This document shows positions 53,388 through 62,155 of a stretch of 64,000 bases of DNA, piece after piece. This stretch comes from Abditibacteriaceae bacterium. GTDB lineage: Bacteria > Armatimonadota > Abditibacteriia > Abditibacteriales > Abditibacteriaceae. Position 1 is the stretch's first letter. Each line of letters opens with the position of its first letter. A program made the position numbers and the translations under genes. The notes beneath the pieces are model-generated. The model was not told where the DNA came from. It made no database searches and saw only the letters and a program-made list of their open reading frames with translations. The stretch covers positions 123,547 to 187,546 of the forward strand of contig JAFAZH010000032.1 of the NCBI GenBank assembly GCA_019239895.1, written 5' to 3'.

Positions 53388-54320
53388 TCACGAGGACTGG
53401 GCAATGCTGCGCACCTGCTCCATTTCTTCGTCACCTAAGGGAGTTGCTCCAGCAGCGGCATTAGCCAGGGCTTGTTGTGGAGATTTGGCACCGGGAATCG
53501 CTGTCGTGACGGCAGGGTGCGAGATGACGAATTGGAGAGCGGCTTGCGCCATGTTGCGGTCGGCACGGTCGAGGAAACGTAGCTGCTCCACAATCTCTAA
53601 TCTTTGCAGGAACTTCTCATGCCCCGCGCCTTCGTTCCAACTTTTGCGCACAGAATCGGTGAAGACTGTATCGTGGGTAAATTTACCGGCGGCGATGCCC
53701 TGTGCTAAGGGGCCGCGAATAATGGTGCCGATGTTGTTGGCCTGGCAGTAGGGCAATAGCTCTTTTTCTGGCGAACGGTTGAGATAGCTATAGTCGAGTT
53801 GCACGGCGGCGCATTTGCCACCTCGGTTGAACGCTTGGGCAACCTCCACGGAATTGGTCGAGATGCCAAAGGCGCGAATCTTGCCTTTCTCAAAGAGGGT
53901 GTGGAAGGCTTCCAGAAAAATATCGGGTTGCTTTAAATCTGCGATGTGGCACTGGTAAAGATCAATATAATCGGTGCGCAAGCGGTGCAGGCTGGCGTCG
54001 CAGCAGAGTTCCACATGCAGTGGCGTCTCATAACTTAATGCATGGCCAGAGCGACGGGCGAAGTTGCCGACTTTGGTGGCGATAAAGATTCTATCGCGCA
54101 CCTGATGCAATGCCTCGCCAATGCGCTCTTCACTGAGGCCAGGCGGCTCACCATAGGCATCAGCCGTGTCAAAGAAGTTGATCCCTGCGCCAAAGGCAGC
54201 TTGAATCGTCTCCATCGCCGTTGAATGCTCGATATGGCCCCACTGCCCACCAATGCCCCACGCGCCCAAGCCAATGGTGGAGACAGACCAACCTGTTTTA
54301 CCTAATGTTCGGTGAAGCAT
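53388..54320 (-). CDS. Aldo/keto reductase
   Basis: 310 residues, (beta/alpha)8 fold. RTLGKTGWSVSTIGLGAWGIGG at the N-terminus, DTADAYG (Asp and Tyr of the tetrad), IATKVG (Lys) and YQCHIAD (His) are all present. It is an NAD(P)H-dependent oxidoreductase of the type often clustered with sugar genes; the PfkB kinase gene is adjacent on the same strand. Substrate unknown. Confidence 0.95.
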   Translation of the reverse strand: MLHRTLGKTGWSVSTIGLGAWGIGGQWGHIEHSTAMETIQAAFGAGINFFDTADAYGEPPGLSEERIGEALHQVRDRIFIATKVGNFARRSGHALSYETPLHVELCCDASLHRLRTDYIDLYQCHIADLKQPDIFLEAFHTLFEKGKIRAFGISTNSVEVAQAFNRGGKCAAVQLDYSYLNRSPEKELLPYCQANNIGTIIRGPLAQGIAAGKFTHDTVFTDSVRKSWNEGAGHEKFLQRLEIVEQLRFLDRADRNMAQAALQFVISHPAVTTAIPGAKSPQQALANAAAGATPLGDEEMEQVRSIAQSS

Positions 54321-54344
54321 ATTGACCTCACTTCCTAGTGGATG

Positions 54345-54445
54345 GGACGCTAACTGCGTTCGCTATGCTTTGCAGCGCAAGCTTACGCCATTAAGTTAAA
54401 TAGCGTCAAAATAGCGCATGAAATTAGCGAACGCAGTTAGCGTCC
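54345..54445. repeat. 21-nt perfect inverted repeat, GGACGCTAACTGCG family
   Basis: Arms 54345-54365 and 54425-54445 are exact reverse complements, with a 59-nt loop carrying AAATAGCGCATGAAATTAGC at 54409-54428, whose reverse complement recurs at 41389-41408. It lies between the aldo/keto reductase and PfkB genes. Confidence 0.95.
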
Positions 54446-54451
54446 TGTCAT

Positions 54452-55597
54452 TTACTCTTCATCACTATCATCTGCTTCAGTCGCTAAGGATTCCAAAAAC
54501 TCAGCTAATTCGGCCTGCGTCGGGCTGGCGGCATTACGCACGTAGTAGCCACTGGTAGCGACACCCATTTGCAACGATTCTTCGAGGGTGCAGCCCAGTA
54601 GTTGGCCGCAACAGAAACCCGCATTGAAATGATCGCCTGCGCCCGTGGTGATCTTAGGCTGCGGTGTAAAAGGCCCAGTCACTACAACGGCACTGTCGGC
54701 ATTAGCGGCAGCGGCAAATTCTGTAGGATGTACCACACAGACATGAATATCTAGACGGGCACGAATGGCCGCAGCCACATCCGCAATCATACTCCGCCCG
54801 TGGCCTGCTACGTCTATGCTTAAGGCGCGAATGACTTGCAGAGCTTCCTTTTCATTAAGCCCTAGAATCACATCATTACCCTGTTGAAAGGCGGCAACAG
54901 TTTCCAGTGCCTCCACTAAATCCTCGCGGGTACGCTTTTCTGGGTCGGCCAGGTCAAAGAACATCGTCTTGCGTGGGCCATTGGCATTAGGATAATCATC
55001 TTGCAGGCGTTTCCAGAGATGGGTAAGGTACGGCAGCATTGTCCAGTTGACCATGCCAATAAACTTCGCCTCTTGCCACACCTGATGCCAGGTATCCTCG
55101 CCCACACGCTGCATGATCGTATCGTAAGAAACTTCGGCTACCGTGGCGTGCTTGCCCACGATGAGCTTGCCGTCCTCAAATTCAATCGCATCGGTCAGGG
55201 CGGGATCGGAGATTGGTAGGAGCCGGGCGCGTTCGGAGAATTCTCGAAATACTTCGTTAAGATGTGGATAACCCGTCATTCCAACATAGGTGATAGGCAA
55301 GCCCAGCGCCGACATCGCATTGGCCATAATCGGCCCATTGCCGCCTAACTTTACATCTTGCTGCACGATTTCCACATTGGTGCTTTTGCCCGCTGCGGCG
55401 ACGATACGCTGGCCGTAGGCATCCAGTGTTCTTAGCCGCGTATATTCTGTAGCCGACTCGCGCGTATCTACAACATGATAGATGGTGTCTATAAAACCAT
55501 CGAAACCTAATAAAGAGGGAATCGCTTCGAGTGTGAGGCCCTCGGCTCGGAGCTTTTGCGCGGTGCGCGAAGCTAATTGAGATTGTTCAGTATTCAT
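54452..55597 (-). CDS. PfkB-family carbohydrate kinase
   Basis: 381 residues from MNTEQSQLAS at 55597; the longer open frame starts within a CCTAACC-type repeat and is rejected. Substrate-binding start LLGFDGFIDTIYHVVD, GGNGPIMANAMSALG, and the catalytic motif TTGAGDHFNAGFCCG. Ribokinase-like enzymes phosphorylate sugars or nucleosides. The acidic tail (ATEADDSDEE) is unusual. No substrate can be given. Confidence 0.92.
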   Translation of the reverse strand: MNTEQSQLASRTAQKLRAEGLTLEAIPSLLGFDGFIDTIYHVVDTRESATEYTRLRTLDAYGQRIVAAAGKSTNVEIVQQDVKLGGNGPIMANAMSALGLPITYVGMTGYPHLNEVFREFSERARLLPISDPALTDAIEFEDGKLIVGKHATVAEVSYDTIMQRVGEDTWHQVWQEAKFIGMVNWTMLPYLTHLWKRLQDDYPNANGPRKTMFFDLADPEKRTREDLVEALETVAAFQQGNDVILGLNEKEALQVIRALSIDVAGHGRSMIADVAAAIRARLDIHVCVVHPTEFAAAANADSAVVVTGPFTPQPKITTGAGDHFNAGFCCGQLLGCTLEESLQMGVATSGYYVRNAASPTQAELAEFLESLATEADDSDEE

Positions 55598-55673
55598 AAT
55601 TGCTCGGCTTGTACTATATCGAACTAAGCCGTTCAGTGGTAGCATCTTAGCGGAGGAAATTTGAAGGTTTTGA

Positions 55674-55715
55674 CCTAACCCCCCGTCCCCCTTCCCGAAC
55701 CGGGAAGGGGGTGTC
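55674..55715. repeat. Single arm of the CCTAACC/GGGAAGGGGG repeat family
   Basis: A 42-nt copy closely matching 6434-6475. It folds on itself (CTTCCCG/CGGGAAG). No second arm is seen nearby. It lies upstream of the PfkB gene on the minus strand. Confidence 0.9.
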
Positions 55716-55786
55716 AAGGGATAACTCTATAGTTTGAATTTTAACGATAGAGTGAGCCTTTGTTCCCCTCTCCGCTTCGGTTGGTT

Positions 55787-55822
55787 GCCTACAGGAAGCC
55801 ATCAATATGGCTTCCTGTAGGC
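55787..55822. repeat. Perfect 16-bp hairpin upstream of rnpB
   Basis: 55787-55802 and 55807-55822 are exact complements (GCCTACAGGAAGCCAT) with loop CAAT. It is flanked by CCCCTCTCC and GGGGAGAGG on the outer sides. It could form part of the rnpB leader or terminate transcription from upstream. Confidence 0.85.
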
Positions 55823-55864
55823 TGGGGAGGGGCAGGGGAGAGGTTCAAGGATTATACTGAGACT

Positions 55865-56328
55865 GAAGAGTAGACTGGATGGTCGCTCCGGTTGGTTGGA
55901 GAAACCGGAGAGGAAAGTCTGGACACCACAGGGCAGGACGGTCGCTAACGGCGACCCTTGGCGGAGGAATCCGTCTAAGCGGGATAGGGCCACAGAAACG
56001 ATACAACGGTAGGTGGTAGATGGTAGGTAGTAGATGGGGAAATCCTACCTACTACCTACCATCTACCACCTACCGAACTGGTGAAACGGTGCGGCCCCCA
56101 GGGGCTTAATGTAAGAGCGCACCAGCGTCGCGGTGACGCGGCGGCTGAGGTAACCCCCGTCCGGTGCAAAGCCAAGCAGAAAGCGTTGACCCGGCCCGGC
56201 GAGCTTTCGGGTTGGCTGCTGTTGCATCTAGAAATGGATGTGACCATGCGGCGAGCAATCGTCGCAGTAGAGAAATGACCATCAGCGTTGGAGAGCGCGA
56301 CAGAATCCGGCTTATAGGTCTACTCTTC
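55865..56328 (+). ncRNA. rnpB: RNase P RNA (class A) with enlarged P12 stem
   Basis: The 5' and 3' ends form P1 (GAAGAGTAGACT with GGTCTACTCTTC). Conserved segments are in order: GAGAGGAAAGTCTGGACACC then CAGGGCAGG, AGGGCCACAGAAACG, GTGAAACGGTGCGG, TAAGAGCGCACC, GGTAACCCCCGTCCGGTGCAA and CGACAGAATCCGGCTTATAGG. About 464 nt, longer than the 350-400 typical of type A. The extra length lies largely in a 67-nt palindromic hairpin at 56008-56074, where P12 belongs, and in a small GCCCC/GGGGC hairpin near 56094-56105. It processes tRNA 5' ends with RnpA protein. Confidence 0.95.
56008..56074. repeat. Heptamer inverted repeat forming P12 of rnpB
   Basis: Arms 56008-56033 and 56049-56074 are perfectly complementary, loop 15 nt. 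The left side is four 7-nt units: GGTAGGT, GGTAGAT, GGTAGGT, AGTAGAT (56008-56035). It replaces or extends stem P12, where length variation is tolerated. Confidence 0.96.
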
Positions 56329-56330
56329 AT

Positions 56331-56393
56331 TCTTTAATTTTGAGTCTGAATTCTGGTTTAACTCAAAATTCAACATTCATAACTCAAAACTGG
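56331..56393. repeat. AACTCAA heptamer element between rnpB and aroB
   Basis: AACTCAA, AATTCAA, CATTCAT, AACTCAA fill 56360-56387 as four 7-nt units. The left side (TTTAATTTTGAGTCTGAATTC, 56332-56352) is a diverged complement. The right edge lies 10 bases before the aroB ATG. Confidence 0.7.
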
Positions 56394-56397
56394 TTTT

Positions 56398-57507
56398 ATG
56401 TCCATTATTACGGTGCCGTTGAAAGAGCGGTCTTATGATATTGTTGTTGAAGCAGGCGCATTAGGCCATTTAACTGATGCGAAGTTGCCAGACGAGATTG
56501 CAGTGCTTTCCAATACGACAGTTGCGCCCTTGTATGCTGATACCCTTAGCGAGCAGTTGCGTGCAAGCGGTTACCGAGTCATGCAATTTAATGCCCCGGA
56601 TGGGGAGCAGTATAAGAGTTTTGAATGGGTGGGGCGGGCCTATGATGCCCTGGCGGAACATGGTCTCACCCGTCGCGCCCTTATTATTGCGGTAGGCGGT
56701 GGCGTGGTCGGTGACTGGGCAGGCTTTGTATCGGCCAGTTGGATGCGGGGTATTCCCTTTATCCAGGTGCCCACAACTCTGCTGGCGATGGTAGATTCAA
56801 GTGTGGGCGGCAAAACTGGCATCAATCACCCGCGTGCCAAAAACCTGATTGGAGCTTTCCATCAGCCATCACAAGTTGTGATTGATTTAGAATGTCTACG
56901 TACCTTGCCGCCGCGCGAGCTACGGGCTGGCCTGGCGGAAGTCATTAAATATGGCGTTATTGCCGATGCCGAATTTTTTGGCTGGCTGGAAGGGCATATT
57001 GAGGCTGCTCAGCAATTGGATATGGAGGTACTGGAACATATCATAACCCGCAGTTGCGCCATCAAAGCCGAAGTGGTGGGCGAAGACGAGCGCGAGAGCG
57101 ATGCGATTGGGCGACGGGCTACTTTGAATTATGGCCACACAGTGGGCCATGCTTTTGAAGCCATTACCGACTATGGCCATTTATTACACGGTGAAGCGAT
57201 TAGCATTGGTATGACGGTGGCGGCGCAAATTGCCATCTTATTAAACCAAGACAACGCCGAGGTGCTAACTGATTTGCTCCAAAGGCAGACGAAGCTCTTT
57301 AAACGCGCTGGATTGCCCACGACACCGCCCGCAGGTTATGATTTTGACCGTCTCTGGAATGCTATGACGCTTGATAAGAAAGCACGGGCGGGCAGTGTCA
57401 ATTTTATCCTGCCAACGCGCATTGGCCATGTAGAGCGCGTTGAGAATGTAGCGGCGGAGGTCGTGCGTGCGGCCCTGGCAGAAGTCAAAAATTCATCAAA
57501 TGGTTAA
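56398..57507 (+). CDS. aroB: 3-dehydroquinate synthase
   Basis: 369 residues, normal length. GGGVVGDWAGFVSASWMRG, VPTTLLAMVDSSVGGKTGIN and NYGHTVGHAFEAI hold the NAD+ and metal-binding residues (His of GHTVGHA). It converts DAHP to 3-dehydroquinate in the shikimate pathway. There is no Shine-Dalgarno, because a heptamer repeat ends ten bases upstream. No other shikimate gene is near. Confidence 0.97.
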   Translation: MSIITVPLKERSYDIVVEAGALGHLTDAKLPDEIAVLSNTTVAPLYADTLSEQLRASGYRVMQFNAPDGEQYKSFEWVGRAYDALAEHGLTRRALIIAVGGGVVGDWAGFVSASWMRGIPFIQVPTTLLAMVDSSVGGKTGINHPRAKNLIGAFHQPSQVVIDLECLRTLPPRELRAGLAEVIKYGVIADAEFFGWLEGHIEAAQQLDMEVLEHIITRSCAIKAEVVGEDERESDAIGRRATLNYGHTVGHAFEAITDYGHLLHGEAISIGMTVAAQIAILLNQDNAEVLTDLLQRQTKLFKRAGLPTTPPAGYDFDRLWNAMTLDKKARAGSVNFILPTRIGHVERVENVAAEVVRAALAEVKNSSNG

Positions 57508-57553
57508 TATGGTGAATTGATAGAGACCGGAATATTTTAGGTCTTTATCAATT

Positions 57554-58576
57554 ATGGTAACAATGGAATCTGTAGAACCAGGATCGGCTAATCCGGTTAC
57601 GCCCGATATTGCTATGAGCACTGTCATGGCCGACTTTTCTCCTGAGGCTGCGCGGCTCAATTTTAAGGACATTATCCGGGCGGTGCGCACGCGGCAATGG
57701 GCTAAGAATGCGCTCATTTTCGCCGGTTTTGTCTTCGCCGGGCAGTTGCGTCAACCCGACACCGTCCTACTGTATGGCGCGATTCGCGTGCTACTGGCGT
57801 TTATTTGCTTTTGCGCGCTGTCGGGTGCGGCTTATCTTCTCAATGACTGGTGTGATGTAGAGCGTGATAGAGTGCATCCTATCAAACGCAATCGGCCCCT
57901 GGCTTCTGGACGTATGACGCCGCGCGTCGCCCTATTCCTGATGATGCTCCTGATGTTAGTGGCGGTGATTGCGGCCAGCGTGGTTTATATCCTAGAACCG
58001 GCGGCCTGGGGATTTCCCGTTACAGCTATTCTTTATTTTGCTCTCACCATCACTTACTCTCTGGTGCTCAAACACGAAGTCATCATAGATGTTTTATGTA
58101 TAGCGGCAGGTTTTGTGCTGCGGGTCGTGGCGGGTTGCGTGGCGCTGCCAGTGGCGATTTCGCCGTGGATTATCTTCTGCACCTTTACCCTCGCCCTCTT
58201 TATCGCTCTCTGTAAGCGGCGGGCGGAGCTATTAGAAATGGGCCAGCAATCAGCTACGACGCGGAAGGTGCTGCCCCACTACACCGTGCCGATGCTCGAT
58301 ACCTTTATTGCGGTGACCGCCGGGTTGACGATTACTGCTTACTCGCTTTATACCTTCAATGCGCCACGCTCTACCGCGTTAAGTTCTCGCCTGCACGATA
58401 CACCGTTGCTGATGATAACCATTCCCTGCGTCGTGTATGGCATCTTTCGCTATTTGCTCCTGGCGCACTCTTCCAGTGTGGGGGGCGAACCGGAACAAAT
58501 GCTGCGCGATAAACCCCTTATGTGGAATGTTGCGGTGTGGGGCCTATTGGTTGCGGTATTAACATTGCTCAAATGA
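57554..58576 (+). CDS. Decaprenyl-phosphate phosphoribosyltransferase-like UbiA protein
   Basis: 340 residues; the first ~30 are extra. About nine membrane helices. RTRQWAKNALIFAGFVFAGQL, NDWCDVERDRVHPIKRNRPLASG (first Asp motif) and YSLVLKHEVIIDVLCIAAGFVLRVVAG match the DPPR-synthase branch of the UbiA family, which makes decaprenyl-phosphoryl-ribose for arabinan cell-wall synthesis in mycobacteria and is widespread in other phyla. The glycan in this organism is unknown. Confidence 0.88.
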   Translation: MVTMESVEPGSANPVTPDIAMSTVMADFSPEAARLNFKDIIRAVRTRQWAKNALIFAGFVFAGQLRQPDTVLLYGAIRVLLAFICFCALSGAAYLLNDWCDVERDRVHPIKRNRPLASGRMTPRVALFLMMLLMLVAVIAASVVYILEPAAWGFPVTAILYFALTITYSLVLKHEVIIDVLCIAAGFVLRVVAGCVALPVAISPWIIFCTFTLALFIALCKRRAELLEMGQQSATTRKVLPHYTVPMLDTFIAVTAGLTITAYSLYTFNAPRSTALSSRLHDTPLLMITIPCVVYGIFRYLLLAHSSSVGGEPEQMLRDKPLMWNVAVWGLLVAVLTLLK

Positions 58577-58740
58577 TGCTATTGCATCAAGATTCGCTCT
58601 ATACTTAACTTATAGAAACTTTAAGGTGCAAGAGAAGTCGAAATCATTAGTTGTTAAACAACTATCGAAACTCCCCGTGTCTCTTTGTGCTGTATTGAAC
58701 CGTTTGCAGCCCTGGCACAAGATTGGATGAGAACAGCGAC

Positions 58741-59373
58741 ATGCTTGGTCCTGCTGGATCCACCAGAGATTCTGCCCAAGAGACATTCCGTATTCTGATT
58801 ATTGAGCATGATACTGACCTCGCACGTTTGCTCATGACGAGCCTCGCCACGGCTGGTTTTGAATGTCGCCATGCCCCGGATGGCGATGCGGGTATTTCCT
58901 CTTTTGCGATGTCGCACCCGCATTTAGTGCTATTAGACCTGGCTATACCAGGACTTTCGGGGCATGACGTTTGTGCCAAAATCCGCGAGACCAGTCTGAT
59001 CCCGGTGATTACCCTGACAGCGGCCACTTCCGAAGCGGAACAGTTGGAAGCCTTCAAAATCGGCGCAGATGACTTTGTGCTCAAGCCAGTTAGTCCCAAG
59101 CTGTTGGTAGCGCGGGTCCTTGCCTTTTTGCGGCGCGTTTATCGCTATGACCCTGAATTGCAGACACAAATAAGAATGCGCGAACGTGACCGCCAAGCTG
59201 CCCAGCGCCAGGCACTTGGCACGACCCTCGTGCCCACCGGTTGGGCTTCGTGCAACATCTGCAATTATATGGGGCCACGCGAGCGATTTGAGCGTTTTAA
59301 TCCTGAGGGGGCAATGGTTATGATTTGCCCGAATTGCCACCATAAAGAAGATATTTCCTTTTCTATAGGCTAA
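58741..59373 (+). CDS. Response regulator with C-terminal zinc ribbon (copy 1)
   Basis: 210 residues from the ATG at 58741; a TTG at 58723 would add six. Receiver domain: RILIIEHDTDLARLL, phospho-Asp in LVLLDLAIPGLSGHD, TLTAAT, and Lys in VLKPVSPKLL. After LRRVYRYDPE and a charged helix comes a zinc ribbon: CNICNYMGPRERFERF, then ICPNCHHKEDISFSIG. Two CxxC pairs fit one zinc. It lacks DNA-binding or enzymatic domains. Copies 2 and 3 follow, and the order and sequence similarity show tandem duplication. Confidence 0.85.
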   Translation: MLGPAGSTRDSAQETFRILIIEHDTDLARLLMTSLATAGFECRHAPDGDAGISSFAMSHPHLVLLDLAIPGLSGHDVCAKIRETSLIPVITLTAATSEAEQLEAFKIGADDFVLKPVSPKLLVARVLAFLRRVYRYDPELQTQIRMRERDRQAAQRQALGTTLVPTGWASCNICNYMGPRERFERFNPEGAMVMICPNCHHKEDISFSIG

Positions 59374-59523
59374 TTCGCTCCCGGCGTCCGGCTTAACTGT
59401 GGATCAAGGGCTTACGCAGCGGCGTTGTATTTGCCCTATGGCTCTATGATTGGTTGTGACACTTTAGCCAAACTTCCCAGCAAGGGAGCAGATACGAACG
59501 CACGGTGATTTGAGGCATTATTT

Positions 59524-60105
59524 ATGGCACTCCCAGTCGTTCCTTCCGATGGTAAATTCCGTATTTTGGTTATTGAAGATGAGCCTGATGTGTCCCGCCT
59601 AATTCTGGCCAGCCTAGATACCGTTGGTTTTGAATGCCATTCGGCCCCGGATGGCATCGCCGGACTGACCGCTTTTGAAGAAACCGATCCCCATCTTGTC
59701 ATTACTGATATCATGATGCCCGCGATGACAGGCCGCGAATTGGTGCAGCGTATCCGGGAAAAAAGCACTGTTCCTGTCATTATGGTCACCGCCCTGGATT
59801 CAGAGGCCGACGAATTACAAGGACTAAAAGTCGGTGCCGACGATTATATTACTAAGCCCTTTACGCCTAAGAAGTTGATTGCCCATGTTGTCACCCACCT
59901 GCGGCGCGTCTATCGCTATAACGATACGCTGCTGGGTGGCATTAATCTCGATGGTATGTCTAAAAAGCCGGTGTGGGCTAAGTGCGAGGGCTGTGGCTAT
60001 ATGGGGCCACGTGAAAAATTTGAAAAAGAGAATTGGCGCGGGGATGTCAATATCGTTTGCCCTAACTGCAAAAAGAGCGAGGAAGTTAAATTCAACCTTA
60101 ATTAA
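59524..60105 (+). CDS. Response regulator with C-terminal zinc ribbon (copy 2)
   Basis: 193 residues, beginning MALPVVPSDGKFRILVIEDEPD. Phospho-Asp in LVITDIMMPAMTGREL, MVTALD, Lys in YITKPFTPKKL. The zinc ribbon is CEGCGYMGPREKFEKEN and VCPNCKKSEEVKFNLN. The opening SDGKFRILV is shared with copy 3, which is thus the closest relative. A 150-base gap separates it from copy 1. Confidence 0.88.
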   Translation: MALPVVPSDGKFRILVIEDEPDVSRLILASLDTVGFECHSAPDGIAGLTAFEETDPHLVITDIMMPAMTGRELVQRIREKSTVPVIMVTALDSEADELQGLKVGADDYITKPFTPKKLIAHVVTHLRRVYRYNDTLLGGINLDGMSKKPVWAKCEGCGYMGPREKFEKENWRGDVNIVCPNCKKSEEVKFNLN

Positions 60106-60359
60106 ACGCTTTTATCAGGAAACAGGGGATAGGGAAAGCAGAAAGAAAAATATACCGTGCCCTTAGCACGAAACGACGCGAATACCGCTCATGATAGCCT
60201 TTGCCTTAGTTCTCTGCGTGGCTTCCCCTGTTCTGGCTTTCCGGCTAAAAATGTTAAGAACTGCGCGTGCTATCTCTTGCGGATGCATTGCTGGCAAGGT
60301 TAATGTAAACTGACGGTCTACTTTATAAGAGAACAGTTTATTTAGCCGGAGGCATTATT

Positions 60360-60953
60360 ATGGCTCTTCCCACAGTCCCTTCAGACGGCAAATTTCGCAT
60401 CCTCGTGGTTGAAGACGATTCCAACATTGCGCGCTTAGTGCTTGCCAATTTAAATAGAGCAGGATTAGAGTGTCGCTATGCTCAGGATGGCGTAGTGGGA
60501 TTGAAAGCGTTTCAAGAAGCCGACCCGCATCTCATTCTCACCGACATTCAGATGCCCAACCTGGATGGCAAACAGCTTTGCGCCAAAGTGCGGGAAACCA
60601 GCACGATCCCCATCATTATGATGACGGCTGCCGATAGCGAAGAGACGCAGATGCAAGGCTTTAAACTGGGCGCAGATGATTATATCCCCAAACCATTTAA
60701 TCCAAAATTGTTAGTGGCTCGCGTGGTCGCCAACCTGCGGCGTGTCTATCGCTACGACTTTACCGCAGAGGTGGAAGAAAAAAAGGAAAAGGTGACCAAT
60801 CCCGATTCTATTCCCTCTGGATGGGCCGCCTGCAACATCTGCGGCTATATGGGGCCGCGCGCTAAGTTTCAGAACCTAAACAACCTGGGCAGCATATATA
60901 GCCAGTGTCCTCGTTGCCAGGAGGCCGAAAACATATCCTACGCCATTGATTAA
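60360..60953 (+). CDS. Response regulator with C-terminal zinc ribbon (copy 3)
   Basis: 197 residues, beginning MALPTVPSDGKFRILVVEDDSN. Phospho-Asp in LILTDIQMPNLDGKQL, MMTAAD, Lys in YIPKPFNPKLL. A Glu/Lys-rich linker (EVEEKKEKVTN) leads to the ribbon CNICGYMGPRAKFQNL and QCPRCQEAENISYAID. TAGCCGGAGG precedes the ATG. A 254-base gap without a gene separates it from copy 2. It converges with the PPK2 gene. Confidence 0.88.
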   Translation: MALPTVPSDGKFRILVVEDDSNIARLVLANLNRAGLECRYAQDGVVGLKAFQEADPHLILTDIQMPNLDGKQLCAKVRETSTIPIIMMTAADSEETQMQGFKLGADDYIPKPFNPKLLVARVVANLRRVYRYDFTAEVEEKKEKVTNPDSIPSGWAACNICGYMGPRAKFQNLNNLGSIYSQCPRCQEAENISYAID

Positions 60954-60969
60954 GAGGGTCTAACTAGCG

Positions 60970-61776
60970 TTAATCAATCACAACTTTCTTGAGATCAAAA
61001 GTTGGTTTAGGGTATTTCGGCTTCATCTCTTCAAGCGTCTCAACGACGGCTGCGGCCAGGGCACTGTTGCGTGACCATTTATGATTCGCAGGCACGATCC
61101 GCCACGGCGCGTGTTTGGTGGAACAGTTGTTGATGGCATCTTCGTAAGCTTCCTGATAATCGTCCCATAGTTTGCGCTCGTCTAGGTCGCCAAGATTGAA
61201 CTTCCAGATTTTCTCTGGATCCTCCAAACGCGCCTGCAACCGTTTTTTCTGCTCGTCCTTCGAGATATGCAGAAAGAATTTGAGGATGGTGACGCCATTG
61301 TCCATCAGCATTTGCTCGAAGTTATTTATGTCCTCATAGCGGCGCTGCCAAGCTTTCTTCTCAATGAGCTTATGCACGCGTACAATCAGCACATCTTCAT
61401 AGTGAGAACGATTCCAAATGCCGATAACGCCCTTGCCGGGGACATGCTGATGCACGCGCCAGAGAAAGTCATGATCAAGTTCCGCCGCCGTCGGCGCTTT
61501 AAAGCTGGTGATATTGACACCTGTAGGATTAACACCCAGCATCAGGCTTTTGGTCGCGCCATCCTTGCCGCCTGTATCCATCGCTTGCAGCACGATTAAA
61601 AGACTGTGCTTATGCTCCGCATAGAGTGCCTGTTGTAGTGTTTCTAGTTTCTGGTGCAACTTTCCCAGAGGCTCTAAAGAATCTTCCTTAGCAGCATAGT
61701 CTCCAGTGTCATCAGGATCAATGTCGCGCAGACGAATCTTCTTACCCGGTTTGGCCACGACAATGGATGATTTCAT
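60970..61776 (-). CDS. ppk2: Polyphosphate kinase 2 family (PPK2) nucleotide phosphotransferase
   Basis: 268 residues, one PPK2 domain. Walker A-like MDTGGKDGATKS at about 66-77, GVIGIWNRSHYEDVLIVRVH, and PEKIWKFNLGDLDER in the lid region. Single-domain PPK2 enzymes move phosphate between polyphosphate and nucleoside phosphates. The substrate class (ADP or AMP) is not decided by sequence here. It begins three bases after a small receiver gene on the same strand, so the two are co-transcribed. Confidence 0.94.
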   Translation of the reverse strand: MKSSIVVAKPGKKIRLRDIDPDDTGDYAAKEDSLEPLGKLHQKLETLQQALYAEHKHSLLIVLQAMDTGGKDGATKSLMLGVNPTGVNITSFKAPTAAELDHDFLWRVHQHVPGKGVIGIWNRSHYEDVLIVRVHKLIEKKAWQRRYEDINNFEQMLMDNGVTILKFFLHISKDEQKKRLQARLEDPEKIWKFNLGDLDERKLWDDYQEAYEDAINNCSTKHAPWRIVPANHKWSRNSALAAAVVETLEEMKPKYPKPTFDLKKVVID

Positions 61777-61779
61777 GAG

Positions 61780-62118
61780 TTATCCCAGTTGCTTGAGAAT
61801 TTCACTGATATGAGCGAAACGCAATTTAGAAAGAGCCGCGAAAGCACCGGCTTTCGTCAAGGCTGCATTATTGTCTTCGATGGATGATATAGCGGTAACC
61901 TGATTTAACAGCCCCAAACGGCGGAGGTCATCTATCAATTCGATGCCTTTGCCGTCTGGTAGGTCATAATCCAACAAGACACAATCAAACTGTTGGTGAC
62001 TTAATAAGTGTCTGGCTTGTGCTAAGGTTCCTGCGATTGTCACCTGATGTGTTGACAGAAACTGCTTTATAGTGACCTGACGAAATCGTTCATGATCATC
62101 CACATAAAGGATTCGCAT
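61780..62118 (-). CDS. Short single receiver-domain protein upstream of PPK2
   Basis: 112 residues, slightly shorter than a canonical receiver. MRILYVDDHERFRQV, phospho-Asp in CVLLDYDLPDGKGIEL, AISSIED, and a Lys in ALSKLRF. No output domain. Its stop lies three bases before the PPK2 start, so it may act on or be translated with PPK2. A kinase is not near. Confidence 0.85.
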   Translation of the reverse strand: MRILYVDDHERFRQVTIKQFLSTHQVTIAGTLAQARHLLSHQQFDCVLLDYDLPDGKGIELIDDLRRLGLLNQVTAISSIEDNNAALTKAGAFAALSKLRFAHISEILKQLG

Positions 62119-62155
62119 GGTCTAGATGATCCTTGTCCGAGGGCAACCAAAGTTA

